A program made the position numbers and the translations under genes. Shown piece after piece: positions 17,323 through 28,488 of a stretch of DNA of 64,000 nt; within the stretch, counting starts at the first letter, position 1, and each line of letters begins with the position of its first letter. Below the pieces are notes generated by a model that had not been told where the DNA came from, did no database searches, and saw nothing but the letters and a program-made list of their open reading frames with translations. Source of the stretch: Roseitalea sp. MMSF_3546 (GTDB taxonomy: Bacteria; Pseudomonadota; Alphaproteobacteria; Rhizobiales; Rhizobiaceae); the NCBI RefSeq assembly GCF_030732865.1, contig NZ_JASHKB010000009.1:90134-154133 (forward strand). Reading direction: 5' to 3'.

Positions 17323-17397
17323 TGGAGCGGGCGATGAGATTCGAACTCACGACCCCAACCTTGGCAAGGTTGTGCTCTACCCCTGAGCTACGCCCGC
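17323..17397 (-). tRNA. tRNA-Gly (anticodon GCC)
   Basis: On the minus strand the 75-base cloverleaf begins GCGGGCG (complement of 17391-17397) and closes with CGCCCGC (complement of 17327-17333). The discriminator U and an encoded CCA end at 17323. The anticodon loop reads CTTGCCAAG, giving GCC (glycine); the T-loop has TTCGAAT. Its 3' end points left, toward the accessory region. Confidence 0.96.
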
Positions 17398-17664
17398 TCG
17401 CGGCCGGACCGGCCGAACCGCCGCTATATGGCGCAAGCGCAAGGTGAATGCAAGCCCGATCTGGGGCGTCGGCCGCAACCGTTTCGGCAGCGCTCGCACG
17501 CGCGAACGCGCCGCCGGTCCGGGTCTGGCGCGCCCGGCGCGCCGCGCCCTGGCGATGGACACATGGCACCGGGCAATGGCCGGCAGCGGTGCCGGCACGC
17601 GGGTTCGGCCGGCCGCACCTGCCTGCGGTTGACGACAGGGCCGCGCTGTGGAACCAAGGCCGCC

Positions 17665-18216
17665 ATGGTCGACGCCCGAACCGATCCGCCCGCCGCCACG
17701 GGCTCGCCCGCCCGCAATAGCGGCGCGTTGCTGGCATACCTCGATTCGCTGGGTATCGATGCCCGGACAGTGGAGCACCGGCCGGTCTTCACCGTCGCCG
17801 AATCGCAGCAGGTGCGCGATTCGATGCCCGGCGCGCACACCAAGAACCTGTTCGTCAAGGACCGTAAGGGTCGCCACTTCCTGCTGACCGTGCCCGAGGA
17901 TGGCCGCGTCGATCTGAAGTCCATCCACCGCCGGATCGGCGCTTCGGGGCGGGTGTCGTTTGCCGGGGCCGACGCGCTGATGGCGCTTCTGGGCGTCGTT
18001 CCGGGCGCGGTCACGCCGTTCGGCATCATCAACGACAAGGACAGGGCGGTGACGCTGATCTTCGATGCGGCGCTGATGGACCAGCGGGTGATCCACGCGC
18101 ACCCCTTGCGCAACGATGCGACAACGGCGATCACCCCGGCGCAGATGCGACGCTTCGTCGAAGCGGTCGGACATGATTTCAACGTCTTGAAACTGGCCGG
18201 CGAGGAGGCGACATAA
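17665..18216 (+). CDS. YbaK/ProX-type aminoacyl-tRNA deacylase (prolyl-tRNA synthetase-associated domain)
   Basis: A 183-residue single-domain cytoplasmic protein of the YbaK / ProRS INS-domain family, which hydrolyses mischarged tRNAs such as Ala-tRNA(Pro) or Cys-tRNA(Pro). Visible landmarks are VEHRPVFTVAES near residue 35, GAHTKNLFVKDRKGRHFLL with the family lysine, PGAVTPFGIIND and the C-terminal HPLRNDATTAI. The last is typical of the stand-alone ProXp-ala group. The start is the ATG at 17665; upstream in-frame codons overlap no conserved sequence. A housekeeping gene, it opens the conserved block after the tRNA. Confidence 0.88.
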   Translation: MVDARTDPPAATGSPARNSGALLAYLDSLGIDARTVEHRPVFTVAESQQVRDSMPGAHTKNLFVKDRKGRHFLLTVPEDGRVDLKSIHRRIGASGRVSFAGADALMALLGVVPGAVTPFGIINDKDRAVTLIFDAALMDQRVIHAHPLRNDATTAITPAQMRRFVEAVGHDFNVLKLAGEEAT

Positions 18217-18270
18217 GCGCTTGAGATCGATGCAGGCGATGCATCGGGGGATGCGAAGGCAGGCGACATC

Positions 18271-19281
18271 ATGAACGCGACGAACAATCCATTCGCCCCG
18301 GGCGGCAATTCGGGCGGCTACGGCGAAACCACGGTCGGCTTCGAGGCCCCCTCGCCGGCGCCCGGACCGGCGCCGCTGGCCGGCGGTGCGGCCGCATCGG
18401 GGCCGCTGATCAAGGACACCACGACCGCCGACTTCCAGGCCGACGTGATCGAGCAGTCGCGCAGCCAGCCGGTGCTGATCGATTTCTGGGCCCCCTGGTG
18501 CGGGCCGTGCAAGCAGCTCACGCCGGCACTCGAGGCAGCGGTGACCAAGGCCGGCGGCAAGGTGAAGCTGGTCAAGATGAACATCGACGAGCACCCGGCC
18601 ATTGCCGGCCAGATGGGCATCCAGTCGATTCCGGCGGTGCTCGCCTTCGTCGACGGCCAGCCCGTCGACGGCTTCATGGGCGCCCTGCCCGAAAGCCAGG
18701 TGACCGCCTTCATCGAAAAGCTGATCAAGATGTCGGGCGGCGGCGCGCAGGGCGCGGCGGTCGCCGAGGCGCTCGAACAGGCCGGCCAGGCCGCCGCGCA
18801 GGGCGATCTCAACGGCGCCGCGCAGATCTATGCCATGGTGCTGCAGCAGGATCCGGAAAACGCGGCCGCCTATGGCGCCATGGCCGGGCTGATGGCCGAT
18901 CACGGCCAGGCGGAGCGCGCCCGCGACATGCTCGATCAGGCGCCCGAGTCGATCAGGGGCGCGCCGGAGCTGGCGGCGGTGCGCACCAAGCTCGAACTGG
19001 CCGAAAAGGTCGAGAAGATCGGCGATCCGGCGGCGCTGGAGGCGCGGCTCGCCGCCGACCCCGGCGACCACGAGGCGCGCTTCGATCTGGCACAGATTCT
19101 CAACGCGCGCGGCGAGCGCGAGGCCGCCGCGGACCAGCTGCTGGCGATCATGAAGGCGGACCGGCAATGGCGCGACGACGGCGCCCGCGCCGAACTGTTG
19201 AAGTTCTTCGAGGCCTGGGGCCAGACCGACCCGGCCACGGTCAAGGCACGGCGCAAGCTGTCGAGCCTGTTGTTCCGCTGA
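18271..19281 (+). CDS. cnoX: CnoX/YbbN-type chaperedoxin (thioredoxin domain plus TPR tail)
   Basis: A 336-residue cytoplasmic protein. A Gly/Pro/Ala-rich leader of about 45 residues precedes a thioredoxin domain with the active site WCGPC (cysteines 77 and 80), followed by a C-terminal TPR-like region (MVLQQDPENAAAYGAMAG onward). The architecture is that of CnoX, which holds unfolding proteins under oxidative stress and hands them to GroEL. An intact CGPC indicates a redox-active form, unlike E. coli CnoX (SQHC). It lies 54 bases after the deacylase gene and before the Lon-N gene, a common alphaproteobacterial order. Confidence 0.88.
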   Translation: MNATNNPFAPGGNSGGYGETTVGFEAPSPAPGPAPLAGGAAASGPLIKDTTTADFQADVIEQSRSQPVLIDFWAPWCGPCKQLTPALEAAVTKAGGKVKLVKMNIDEHPAIAGQMGIQSIPAVLAFVDGQPVDGFMGALPESQVTAFIEKLIKMSGGGAQGAAVAEALEQAGQAAAQGDLNGAAQIYAMVLQQDPENAAAYGAMAGLMADHGQAERARDMLDQAPESIRGAPELAAVRTKLELAEKVEKIGDPAALEARLAADPGDHEARFDLAQILNARGEREAAADQLLAIMKADRQWRDDGARAELLKFFEAWGQTDPATVKARRKLSSLLFR

Positions 19282-19388
19282 ACCGTCCGGACGGCGTCGG
19301 CGCGCCTGCCGGGCCGCGAATTGCCCTTGCTGGGGCGCGCCAGCGCTCCATCTAGGGCCGAGGGACAACACAATCACCTGGTGACCGC

Positions 19389-20060
19389 ATGAAGGCAGGC
19401 AACGCGAACTACAGCGACGTCGACGACATTCCGGCGGTGGTGCCCGTCTTCCCGCTGTCCGGGGCGCTGCTTCTGCCGGGCAGCCAGTTGCCGCTCAACC
19501 TGTTCGAGCCGCGCTATCTTTCCATGTTCGACACGGCCCTGAAGTCGAACCGGGTCGTCGGCATGGTGCAGCCGGCCTTCAGCGGCGACCTGGGCCGCCC
19601 CGAAAAGCCCAATCTGTGCAAGGTCGGGTGCCTGGGGCGCATCACCGCCTACAGCGAGACCGGCGACGGGCGCTATCTGATCACGCTGGAAGGCATCTGC
19701 CGCTACCGCATCATCGAGGAACTGGACGTGACGACCCCGTTCCGCCAGTGCCGCATCGCGCCATTCGCCTCGGATCTGGGCGACGGCGATGAAGGCACCG
19801 ATGTCGACCGCGAGCAGTTGCTCGCCGCCTTCCGCGCCTATCTCGATGCCAACCAGCTCGAGGCCGACTGGAACAGCGTGCACAAGGCCGACAATGCCTC
19901 GCTGGTCAATGCGCTGTCGGTCATGTCGCCCTATGGCGCGGCCGAAAAGCAGGCGCTGCTGGAGGCGCCCAACCTGAAGAGCCGTGCCGAGACGCTGGTC
20001 GCGATCACCGAAATGTCGCTGGCGCGTGACAGTGATGATTATGCGCGCACCTTGCAGTAG
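19389..20060 (+). CDS. Lon N-terminal (substrate-binding) domain protein
   Basis: A 223-residue stand-alone LAN/Lon-N domain protein. It starts with VVPVFPLSGALLLPGSQLPLN, the typical first strand of Lon, and has LFEPRYLSMFDTAL and GCLGRITAYSETGDGRY. There is no AAA+ or protease domain. Such proteins are widespread in alphaproteobacteria, often beside a CnoX gene as here; their function is not settled (possibly an adaptor for protein quality control). It starts 107 bases after cnoX. Confidence 0.85.
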   Translation: MKAGNANYSDVDDIPAVVPVFPLSGALLLPGSQLPLNLFEPRYLSMFDTALKSNRVVGMVQPAFSGDLGRPEKPNLCKVGCLGRITAYSETGDGRYLITLEGICRYRIIEELDVTTPFRQCRIAPFASDLGDGDEGTDVDREQLLAAFRAYLDANQLEADWNSVHKADNASLVNALSVMSPYGAAEKQALLEAPNLKSRAETLVAITEMSLARDSDDYARTLQ

Positions 20061-20095
20061 GCTGAACGGGCATTCGCACTGATTCGGTCCTTTTC

Positions 20096-20383
20096 ATGAT
20101 GGGCGCCGCCGCCGAACCGCACGAACCCGACGAGCCCGCCGCCGAGGACGCCGATGCGGCGACGGACGCGGACGCCGCCAGGGACCATTTCGATCGGCAC
20201 GGCGAAATGGACCCCTTGATGCTCGAACTTCTGGTCTGCCCGTTGACCAAGAAGCCGCTCGAATACGATCCCGAAACGAACGAGCTGATTTCCGATCATG
20301 CCGGCCTTGCCTATCCGGTACGCGGCGGCGTGCCCATCCTGCTGCCATCGGAGGCAAGGTCGCTGAAGGAGGAGAACCTGTGA
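20096..20383 (+). CDS. Trm112-family protein with acidic N-terminal extension
   Basis: The last 58 residues are a Trm112 domain ([18 protein letters not shown], then [14 protein letters not shown]), in eukaryotes an activator of methyltransferases. The usual second cysteine of the zinc motif is threonine here, as is common in alphaproteobacteria. From ATG 20096 (or 20099) the protein is 95 residues with an Asp/Glu/Ala-rich leader of about 36. The internal ATG at 20207 would give the bare domain of 58 residues. Neither start has a convincing ribosome site, so the N-terminus is uncertain. The stop overlaps the GTG of the TetR gene. Confidence 0.8.
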   Translation: MMGAAAEPHEPDEPAAEDADAATDADAARDHFDRHGEMDPLMLELLVCPLTKKPLEYDPETNELISDHAGLAYPVRGGVPILLPSEARSLKEENL

Positions 20384-20991
20384 GCGCCGCCCAGCCGGCC
20401 GAGCAGGCAGGCGACCGCCCGCGCGGGCAGATGCGCGGCCGCGCGCGCCGCGAGGCGCTGGTGCAGGCGGCCGCCGATCTGTTCTGGAAGCGCGGCTACA
20501 GCGCTAGTTCCATCGCCCATGTCGCCAGGGCGGCCGGCGTACCCGTCGGCAATGTCTACTACTATTTCAAGACCAAGGCCGATCTCGCAATGGCGGTCGC
20601 CGAGATGTTCGTCGGCCAGACCGAGGCGCTCGTCGAGGAGGTCTCGGTCAGCGAGCCCGATCCGCGTCGCCGGCTCAAGACGCTCATCGACCGGCTGCGC
20701 ACCGGGCAGGGCTCGCGGCTCGCCCATGGCTGTCCGATCGCGGCGGCGGCGCGCGATTTCCGCGCCGACGCGCCCGCCGCCTCGACCCGCGCGGCCGAAA
20801 GCTTCACCATCCTGACGGGCTTCATCGCCGGTGAACTGGTGCGCACCGGCATGCGCCCTTCGCTGGCGCTCGGCCGGGCGCGCTCGGTGGTGTGCGAATG
20901 GCAGGGCGGCATCGCGCTCGGCCACGCGCTGGACGAGCCGCCCGTGCTGGCCGAAGCCTTCGGCCGCATGGAGCGGCTGGTCGCGGGGTAG
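20380..20991 (+). CDS. TetR/AcrR-family transcriptional regulator
   Basis: A 203-residue one-domain-plus-ligand-pocket repressor. The N-terminal TetR helix-turn-helix reads [28 protein letters not shown] and [16 protein letters not shown] at about residues 22-70. The C-terminal domain is divergent and has no recognisable ligand class. GTG 20380 overlaps the Trm112 stop (GTGA) and has AAGGAGG eight bases upstream, so the pair is translationally coupled. Its target is unknown; the convergent UbiH-type gene and the local operon are candidates. Confidence 0.85.
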   Translation: MSAAQPAEQAGDRPRGQMRGRARREALVQAAADLFWKRGYSASSIAHVARAAGVPVGNVYYYFKTKADLAMAVAEMFVGQTEALVEEVSVSEPDPRRRLKTLIDRLRTGQGSRLAHGCPIAAAARDFRADAPAASTRAAESFTILTGFIAGELVRTGMRPSLALGRARSVVCEWQGGIALGHALDEPPVLAEAFGRMERLVAG

Positions 20992-21063
20992 CGCGCTCGG
21001 TGACGCGATGCAATCAGCCCGACTGTCGGCCCGTGGGACGATCCGCAAGGACAAGTGCGCAAT

Positions 21064-21101
21064 CCCCGTAGCGGGGCGACGGGCAGGCGCGTCGACGCGC
21101 C
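21064..21101. other. Hairpins in the convergent TetR / UbiH-type intergenic gap
   Basis: The 203-base gap between two convergent genes holds CCCCG-TAG-CGGGG (21064-21076) and the 16-base palindrome GGCGCGTCGACGCGCC (21086-21101). Neither has a T-tract. They may help end transcription from both sides; nothing else is seen in this gap. Confidence 0.3.
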
Positions 21102-21194
21102 GGGCACCCGCCGTCCGGAAATCCGCCCGCACCGGCCCCGGCACGATGGGTCAACCCCATCAAGGGACGCTGGCAAGAGCCAGCGCGCCGACCG

Positions 21195-22478
21195 TCAGAC
21201 CGATTGCCCCCGCAGCAGCCGTGGGGCCGCGCCGGACAGTCCGGCGGCCTGCTTGATGAAGAAGGACTTGAGTTGCGGCATCCGGTCGACCAGGCCGAGC
21301 CCGAGATCGCGCGCGGCGCGCACCGGCGCGAGATCGTTCGAGAACAGCCGGTTGAGCACGTCGGTGGTCACGCCCATCTGCAGCGTGTCGAAGCGGCGCC
21401 AGCGCTGGTAGCGCTCGAGCACGTCGAGCGCGCCGATGTCCTGGCCGAGCCGGTGCGCGTCGACGAGCGTTTCGGCCAACGCCGCCGCGTCCTTGAAGCC
21501 CAGATTGAGCCCCTGGCCGGCGATCGGGTGGATGCCGTGCGCCGCATCGCCGGCAAGCGCGAAACGCTCCTTGACGAAGTCGCGCGCCAGCGTCAGCCCG
21601 AGCGGATAGGCGCGCGGGCCGTCCTCGACCCCGATCGCGCCGAGCTTCAGGCCGAAGCGCATTTCGAGCTCGTGCTCGAAGGTCAGCGGATCGGCCGCCA
21701 GCAGGCGCTCGGCCTGGCGCGTGGTCTCGGTCCACACGATCGAGGACCGGTTGCCGGTCAGCGGCAGGATGGCGAACGGTCCGGCCGGCAGGAAGTGCTC
21801 CTCGGCGCGTCCCCCATGCGCCCGCTCATGGGCGATGGTGGCGACAATGCCCGACTGGCCGTAATCCCAATGCACGGTCCTGATGCCGGCCATGTCGCGC
21901 AGCCTGGAGCGCACGCCGTCGCAGGCGACGAGCAGGCGGGACCGTACCACTTGCCCATCGGCCAGATCGACCGTCATGGTGCCACCGGCGCCCGCAAGGC
22001 CGGTGACCCCGACGCCCTGCACGATCTGCACGCCCGCCTCGGCGCAGCGCCGCCGCAGCGCCCGCACGAGTTCGACATTCGGCAGCATGTGCGCGAACGG
22101 CTCGCCCGGCTCGACCTCGCCGTCGAAGGTCAGGAAGACCGGCCGGACCGGGTCGGCGGCGCGGCTGTCGGTGACGATCATTTCGGTCATGGGCTGGGCG
22201 TGCGGCTTCAGATCGTCCCAGCAGCCCAGCGCCTCCAGCATCCGGCAGGCGGCGGCCGCGATGGCCGAGGCGCGCCCGTCCCGCTCCCAAACGCCCTGGG
22301 GCGCCGCATCCGCCACGACGACCTTGAGGTCCGGCGCTCCGGCGGCGACGGCAAGCGCGGTCGCCAGCCCGACATAGCCGCCGCCGGCGACGAAAACGTC
22401 GCAACTCGGCGGCGCCGCCGCGCGCATTGCCGACGACCGCCCGGGGCTATCGGATTTCGGCTTGGCTGACTTGCTCAT
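21195..22478 (-). CDS. UbiH/UbiF/COQ6-family FAD-dependent monooxygenase
   Basis: A 427-residue class A flavoprotein hydroxylase, most likely acting in ubiquinone ring hydroxylation (UbiH/UbiF/VisC/COQ6 family). The N-terminal dinucleotide-binding motif is GGGYVGLATALAVA; the second FAD motif GDAAHGIHPIAGQGLNLGFKD is the family hallmark, and RSRLLVACDGVRS is the middle motif. The ATG at 22478 (MSKSAKPK) is preferred; an in-frame start 27 codons upstream adds sequence with no family match. The ring position cannot be assigned, because alphaproteobacterial members (UbiL, UbiM and others) differ in regioselectivity. Confidence 0.85.
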   Translation of the reverse strand: MSKSAKPKSDSPGRSSAMRAAAPPSCDVFVAGGGYVGLATALAVAAGAPDLKVVVADAAPQGVWERDGRASAIAAAACRMLEALGCWDDLKPHAQPMTEMIVTDSRAADPVRPVFLTFDGEVEPGEPFAHMLPNVELVRALRRRCAEAGVQIVQGVGVTGLAGAGGTMTVDLADGQVVRSRLLVACDGVRSRLRDMAGIRTVHWDYGQSGIVATIAHERAHGGRAEEHFLPAGPFAILPLTGNRSSIVWTETTRQAERLLAADPLTFEHELEMRFGLKLGAIGVEDGPRAYPLGLTLARDFVKERFALAGDAAHGIHPIAGQGLNLGFKDAAALAETLVDAHRLGQDIGALDVLERYQRWRRFDTLQMGVTTDVLNRLFSNDLAPVRAARDLGLGLVDRMPQLKSFFIKQAAGLSGAAPRLLRGQSV

Positions 22479-22613
22479 TGGTTCGCTGCCCTTGTCTCGT
22501 GCCACGCTGCTTGATGAAACCGTCACGCCCCTGTAGCAAGGCGGCAAGCGGTCACACAAACCGATTTCTGCGCCCGTGCCCGGGCATCGCCTTCATCGTC
22601 ACCGGAATCGCGC

Positions 22614-23474
22614 ATGTCCAAGGCAATGCAAGAACTCTTGTCGATCCTCGATCTGGAGCGCGTCGACGCGAACCACTTCCGCGGCCGCAGCCCGCAGGTC
22701 GGCTGGCAGCGCGTGTTCGGCGGCCAGGTGATCGGCCAGGCGCTCGTCGCCGCCCAGCGCACCGTGGGGCGCGAGCGCTTCGTGCACTCGCTGCACTGCT
22801 ATTTCATGCGCCCGGGCGATCCGTCCGTGCCGATCGACTATACGGTCGATCTGATCCGCGACGGCGGCAGCTTCACAACGCGTCGCGTCGTCGCCGAGCA
22901 GAACGGGCGCGCGATCTTCTCGCTGTCGGCCTCGTTCCAGATCGACGAACCGGGCCTTGATCACTTCATGCCCGCCCCGGCGGACGTGCCCGCGCCCGAC
23001 GCGCTGATCGCCGAAAAGGACCTGATCGCCACCTTCATCGACCAGGTGCCCGAAAACGTGCGCCGCTACTGGGGCCGGGAGCGGCCGATCGAGTTGCGGC
23101 CGGTCTCGCTGACCCACTATCTGAGCCGCGAGACCCTGCCGCCGTTCCAGAACGTGTGGCTGCGCGCCACCGGACCGGTGCCCGACGACCGCGCCGTACA
23201 GGCGGCGGTGCTCGCCTATCTGTCCGACATGACGCTGCTCGACACATCGCTGTTCGCCCATGGCCGCTCGATCTTCGATCGCGATCTGCAGGTGGCAAGC
23301 CTCGATCACGCCATGTGGTTCCATCGGCCCAACCGGCTCGACGACTGGCTGCTCTATACCCAGGACAGCCCCAATGCATCGGGCGCTCGCGGCTTCACCC
23401 GCGGCAGCCTTTACACGCGCGAGGGCCTGCTGGTGGCCTCGGTGGCCCAGGAGGGGCTGATCCGGCCACGCTGA
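22614..23474 (+). CDS. tesB: Acyl-CoA thioesterase II
   Basis: A 286-residue double-hotdog thioesterase that hydrolyses medium and long-chain acyl-CoAs to free fatty acid and CoA. Family motifs: RSPQVGWQRVFGGQVIGQAL near residue 24, HCYFMRPGDPSVPI, and in the second hotdog LQVASLDHAMWFHR, which holds the catalytic aspartate of TesB. The length matches E. coli TesB. It is divergent from the UbiH-type gene (135 bases between starts) and precedes glnK on the same strand by 233 bases. Confidence 0.92.
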   Translation: MSKAMQELLSILDLERVDANHFRGRSPQVGWQRVFGGQVIGQALVAAQRTVGRERFVHSLHCYFMRPGDPSVPIDYTVDLIRDGGSFTTRRVVAEQNGRAIFSLSASFQIDEPGLDHFMPAPADVPAPDALIAEKDLIATFIDQVPENVRRYWGRERPIELRPVSLTHYLSRETLPPFQNVWLRATGPVPDDRAVQAAVLAYLSDMTLLDTSLFAHGRSIFDRDLQVASLDHAMWFHRPNRLDDWLLYTQDSPNASGARGFTRGSLYTREGLLVASVAQEGLIRPR

Positions 23475-23536
23475 TGCTCAAAATTCAGGCAAACGCCACA
23501 ATCTGCCTATTCTCTAGCCACTTGCCGGCGGAATGA

Positions 23537-24046
<510 letters not shown>

Positions 24047-24079
24047 TGCGGCTTCGGTATCCTTAGGAGTTCTGAACCC

Positions 24080-25429
<1,350 letters not shown>

Positions 25430-25449
25430 TCACCGGAGAATTCGGCTCG

Positions 25450-25482
25450 AAGGCGGGGCCATCCTCCTCCCGGCCCCGCCTT
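25450..25482 (+). terminator. First amtB terminator hairpin
   Basis: AAGGCGGGGCC (25450-25460) pairs with GGCCCCGCCTT (25472-25482): an 11-bp stem with an 11-base loop, 20 bases after the amtB stop. Only TTCGT follows, so it is probably helped by the stronger terminator downstream. Confidence 0.7.
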
Positions 25483-25524
25483 CGTCACAACGATCCCGTC
25501 GTGATGGTTTCCATCACACCAACT

Positions 25525-25554
25525 GGCCCGGTCCCTGCGACCGGGCCTTTTTTT
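25525..25554 (+). terminator. Strong rho-independent terminator after glnK-amtB
   Basis: GGCCCGGT (25525-25532) pairs with ACCGGGCC (25540-25547), a 7-base loop, directly followed by seven Ts. This is the clearest intrinsic terminator in the window. Confidence 0.9.
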
Positions 25555-25741
25555 GCCGCCAGCGGCCGTCTTGTTTCGACTTCCGGCCCGCCGCACGCCC
25601 CGCCCACCGGGCCTCCGGGACGTCTCCCGGGGATGATGAGAGCCGGCGAGCGCGCGCCGCGCAGATGGTTAATGCCCCCTTTACCATCCCCGCCTACTGT
25701 GGCGGCAAACCGACCCGATTGGCACGACCAGGACGCAACGC

Positions 25742-28390
25742 ATGCCGGCCAACCGCGCAGCAAACCCTTCGCTCAGCGGCCACAGCACCAATGGTGCGAT
25801 CGAGATGGACATGGACCGGCGGGCATCGCGTTGGCCGGTGCCGGCCTGGCTGCGCCGCCAGGGCCGCCGTGCGGGCGGGACCGCGCTGTTGGCCTTCGGC
25901 GCATTCCTGATCGCGGCGGTGACCACCTGGAACGTCGCAGACCCCAGCCTGAGCCACGCCACCGACGCGCCGGTCACCAATCTGATGGGCTATCCGGGCG
26001 CGGTCGCCGCCGACCTGGCCATGCAGTTCTTCGGCCTTGGTGCGCTCGCCGCACTGGCGCCGATCGGCTTTTGGGGCGTGACATTGCTGCGCCAGGCCGT
26101 GCCCGATCTCGCCGCGCGGCGCCTGGGTGCCTGGCTGGCCGGCGTTCTGCTCGCCGCCGCCGCGATCGGCTGCATTCCCGCGCCGGCGAGCTGGCCGCTG
26201 CCATCGGGCCTGGGCGGGGCGCTCGGCGACATGGTGCTGCGTCTGCCGGCGCTGTTCCTGGGCGGATATCCGACCGGCTTTGCCGCGTTCGTCATCGCGC
26301 TGCTGCTTGCGCCGATGGCCGGCCTGCTGCTGGCGATTGCCGCCGGCTATGGCTGGCGACGGCCCGCATCGCGCGCGCCGGCCGCGGCCGAGGGCCGGCC
26401 GGCAGATGCCGATGCCGATGCTGATGCCGATGACGGCCCGGACGGCGCGAGCTTGATCACCATCGGCGCGCTCATGCATGCCTTTTACGCGTTTCGCGCC
26501 AATCTGCGCCGGCTGCTGCCCGCGCGGCGGCGCAAGCGACACGAAAGTCAGCTTCGGCACGACGAACCGGCAATGGCCGCGCCCGAGGCGCCGCCGCCGC
26601 GTCAGCCGGTGCTGATCGAGCGCCCCGGTTCGCGCATCCCGCCCGCGCCGCCCGCCGAGGACGAAATGGCAACGGCCGAGCAATGGCGCGGCGTCGAGGA
26701 CTGGGCGCCCCAGCCGGCGCCGGCGCCGCAGGCCGCCGCGCCCGCCGCGAGCGAACCGGCGCCCGACCAGGGCGCATCGCGTGTCGCCGCGCCGGCCCCG
26801 CCACCCAAGCCGAGCGTGCGCGTGCAGCGCCAGGCGCAGGCCTCGCTCATCCCCGAGACCGGCTTCGAACTGCCCTCGGTGCATTTTCTGGTCGAGCCGA
26901 AAAATGTCGGACGCGACGAGACGCTGTCGGACGACGCGCTCGAACAGAATGCACGCCTGCTCGAGGGCGTGCTCGAGGATTTCGGCGTGCGCGGCGAGAT
27001 CATCCAGGTCCGTCCGGGCCCCGTGGTGACGCTTTATGAACTGGAGCCGGCGCCGGGCATCAAGTCCTCGCGCGTCATCGGGCTCGCCGAGGACATCGCC
27101 CGCTCGATGAGCGCGATTGCCGCGCGCGTCGCCGTGGTGCCCGGCCGCAACGCGATCGGCATCGAACTGCCCAATGAGCGGCGCCAGACCGTCTATCTGC
27201 GCGAACTGATCTCCTCGCAGAACTACGACAAGTCCAAGGCCAAGCTGGCGCTGACGCTGGGCAAGACGATCAATGGCGAGGCGGTCATCGCCGACCTCGC
27301 CAAGATGCCGCACCTGCTGGTTGCCGGCACCACCGGTTCGGGCAAGTCGGTGGCGATCAACACCATGATCCTGTCGCTACTCTACAAGATGACGCCCGAG
27401 CAGTGCCGGCTGATCATGATCGATCCCAAGATGCTCGAACTGTCGGTCTATGACGGCATACCGCATCTGCTCACGCCGGTCGTCACCGATCCCAAGAAGG
27501 CCGTCGTCGCGCTCAAATGGACCGTGCGCGAGATGGAGAGCCGCTACAAGAACATGTCCAAGCTCGGCGTGCGCAACATTGACGGGTTCAACGCGCGCAT
27601 CCGCGAGGCCGAAAGCAAGGGCGAGCAGCTCAGCCGCACCGTGCAGACCGGTTTCGACCGCGACACCGGCGAGGCGATCTACGAGACCGAGACCCTCGAT
27701 CTGGAGCCGATGCCCTATATCGTCGTGATCATCGACGAGATGGCCGACCTGATGATGGTCGCCGGCAAGGACATCGAGGGCGCGGTTCAGCGCCTTGCGC
27801 AGATGGCGCGCGCCGCCGGCATCCATGTCATCATGGCGACCCAGCGGCCCTCGGTCGATGTCATCACCGGCACGATCAAGGCCAATTTCCCCACACGGAT
27901 CTCCTTCCAGGTCACCTCCAAGATCGACAGTCGCACCATCCTTGGCGAGCAGGGCGCCGAACAGCTTCTGGGCATGGGCGACATGCTCTACATGGCCGGC
28001 GGCGGGCGCATCCAGCGCGTGCATGGGCCTTTCGTGTCCGACGAGGAGGTCGAGGACATCGTCCGGCACCTGAAGGCGCAAGGCGTGCCGCAATATCTCG
28101 AAGCGGTCACCGAGGAGGACGAGGACGATGCGAGCGATGGCGGCGCGGGCGGCGGCGCCTCCGATGGCGATGCGCAGGGCGCCGATCCCTACGATCAGGC
28201 CGTGGCCATCGTGATCCGCGACCGCAAGGCCTCGACCAGCTATATCCAGCGCCGCCTGGGCATCGGCTACAACCGGGCCGCCACGCTGATCGAACGCATG
28301 GAGCAGGAGGGCGTGATCAGCCCGGCCAACCATGCCGGCAAGCGCGAGATCCTGGTGCCGTCCGAGGACGAGCAGATGGCCGGCATGTGA
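25742..28390 (+). CDS. ftsK: DNA translocase FtsK
   Basis: An 882-residue septal DNA pump that moves chromosome ends and activates XerCD at dif. Domains: about four N-terminal membrane helices (residues about 40-200), a Pro/Ala-rich linker to about 370, the alpha/beta RecA-like motor with Walker [14 protein letters not shown] near residue 528 and Walker [15 protein letters not shown], and the C-terminal gamma winged helix ([20 protein letters not shown]), which reads KOPS DNA motifs. The acidic insert [17 protein letters not shown] links motor and gamma domain. It stands alone after a strong terminator; lolA follows within about 100 bases. Confidence 0.96.
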   Translation: MPANRAANPSLSGHSTNGAIEMDMDRRASRWPVPAWLRRQGRRAGGTALLAFGAFLIAAVTTWNVADPSLSHATDAPVTNLMGYPGAVAADLAMQFFGLGALAALAPIGFWGVTLLRQAVPDLAARRLGAWLAGVLLAAAAIGCIPAPASWPLPSGLGGALGDMVLRLPALFLGGYPTGFAAFVIALLLAPMAGLLLAIAAGYGWRRPASRAPAAAEGRPADADADADADDGPDGASLITIGALMHAFYAFRANLRRLLPARRRKRHESQLRHDEPAMAAPEAPPPRQPVLIERPGSRIPPAPPAEDEMATAEQWRGVEDWAPQPAPAPQAAAPAASEPAPDQGASRVAAPAPPPKPSVRVQRQAQASLIPETGFELPSVHFLVEPKNVGRDETLSDDALEQNARLLEGVLEDFGVRGEIIQVRPGPVVTLYELEPAPGIKSSRVIGLAEDIARSMSAIAARVAVVPGRNAIGIELPNERRQTVYLRELISSQNYDKSKAKLALTLGKTINGEAVIADLAKMPHLLVAGTTGSGKSVAINTMILSLLYKMTPEQCRLIMIDPKMLELSVYDGIPHLLTPVVTDPKKAVVALKWTVREMESRYKNMSKLGVRNIDGFNARIREAESKGEQLSRTVQTGFDRDTGEAIYETETLDLEPMPYIVVIIDEMADLMMVAGKDIEGAVQRLAQMARAAGIHVIMATQRPSVDVITGTIKANFPTRISFQVTSKIDSRTILGEQGAEQLLGMGDMLYMAGGGRIQRVHGPFVSDEEVEDIVRHLKAQGVPQYLEAVTEEDEDDASDGGAGGGASDGDAQGADPYDQAVAIVIRDRKASTSYIQRRLGIGYNRAATLIERMEQEGVISPANHAGKREILVPSEDEQMAGM

Positions 28391-28488
28391 GCGAATGCAC
28401 CGACATTGCCCCGGCCCCGCCACAGGATAGCCAAAGTGTCTGCGTAGCGCCTGCAATCAACTGGGTCCGAGAACCGACCGAAAGACCG

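Larger units (their letters stand above)
25430..25741. other. amtB-ftsK intergenic region
   Basis: This 312-base gap contains three hairpins in its first half: the amtB terminator pair listed separately, and between them GTGATGG-TTT-CCATCAC (25501-25517). The second half, directly before ftsK, shows no gene and no convincing promoter by eye. Confidence 0.6.

Noticed and set aside
17377..19377. Long minus-strand open frame (about 666 codons) opposite the CnoX and deacylase genes
   Set aside because: High-GC antisense artefact: low-complexity Arg/Ala/Gly content, no domain, and it covers two well-supported plus-strand genes.
21195..22559. Longer UbiH-family start at 22559
   Set aside because: The extra 27 codons are Cys/Ser-rich, do not resemble the family and would overlap the tesB control region; 22478 is preferred.
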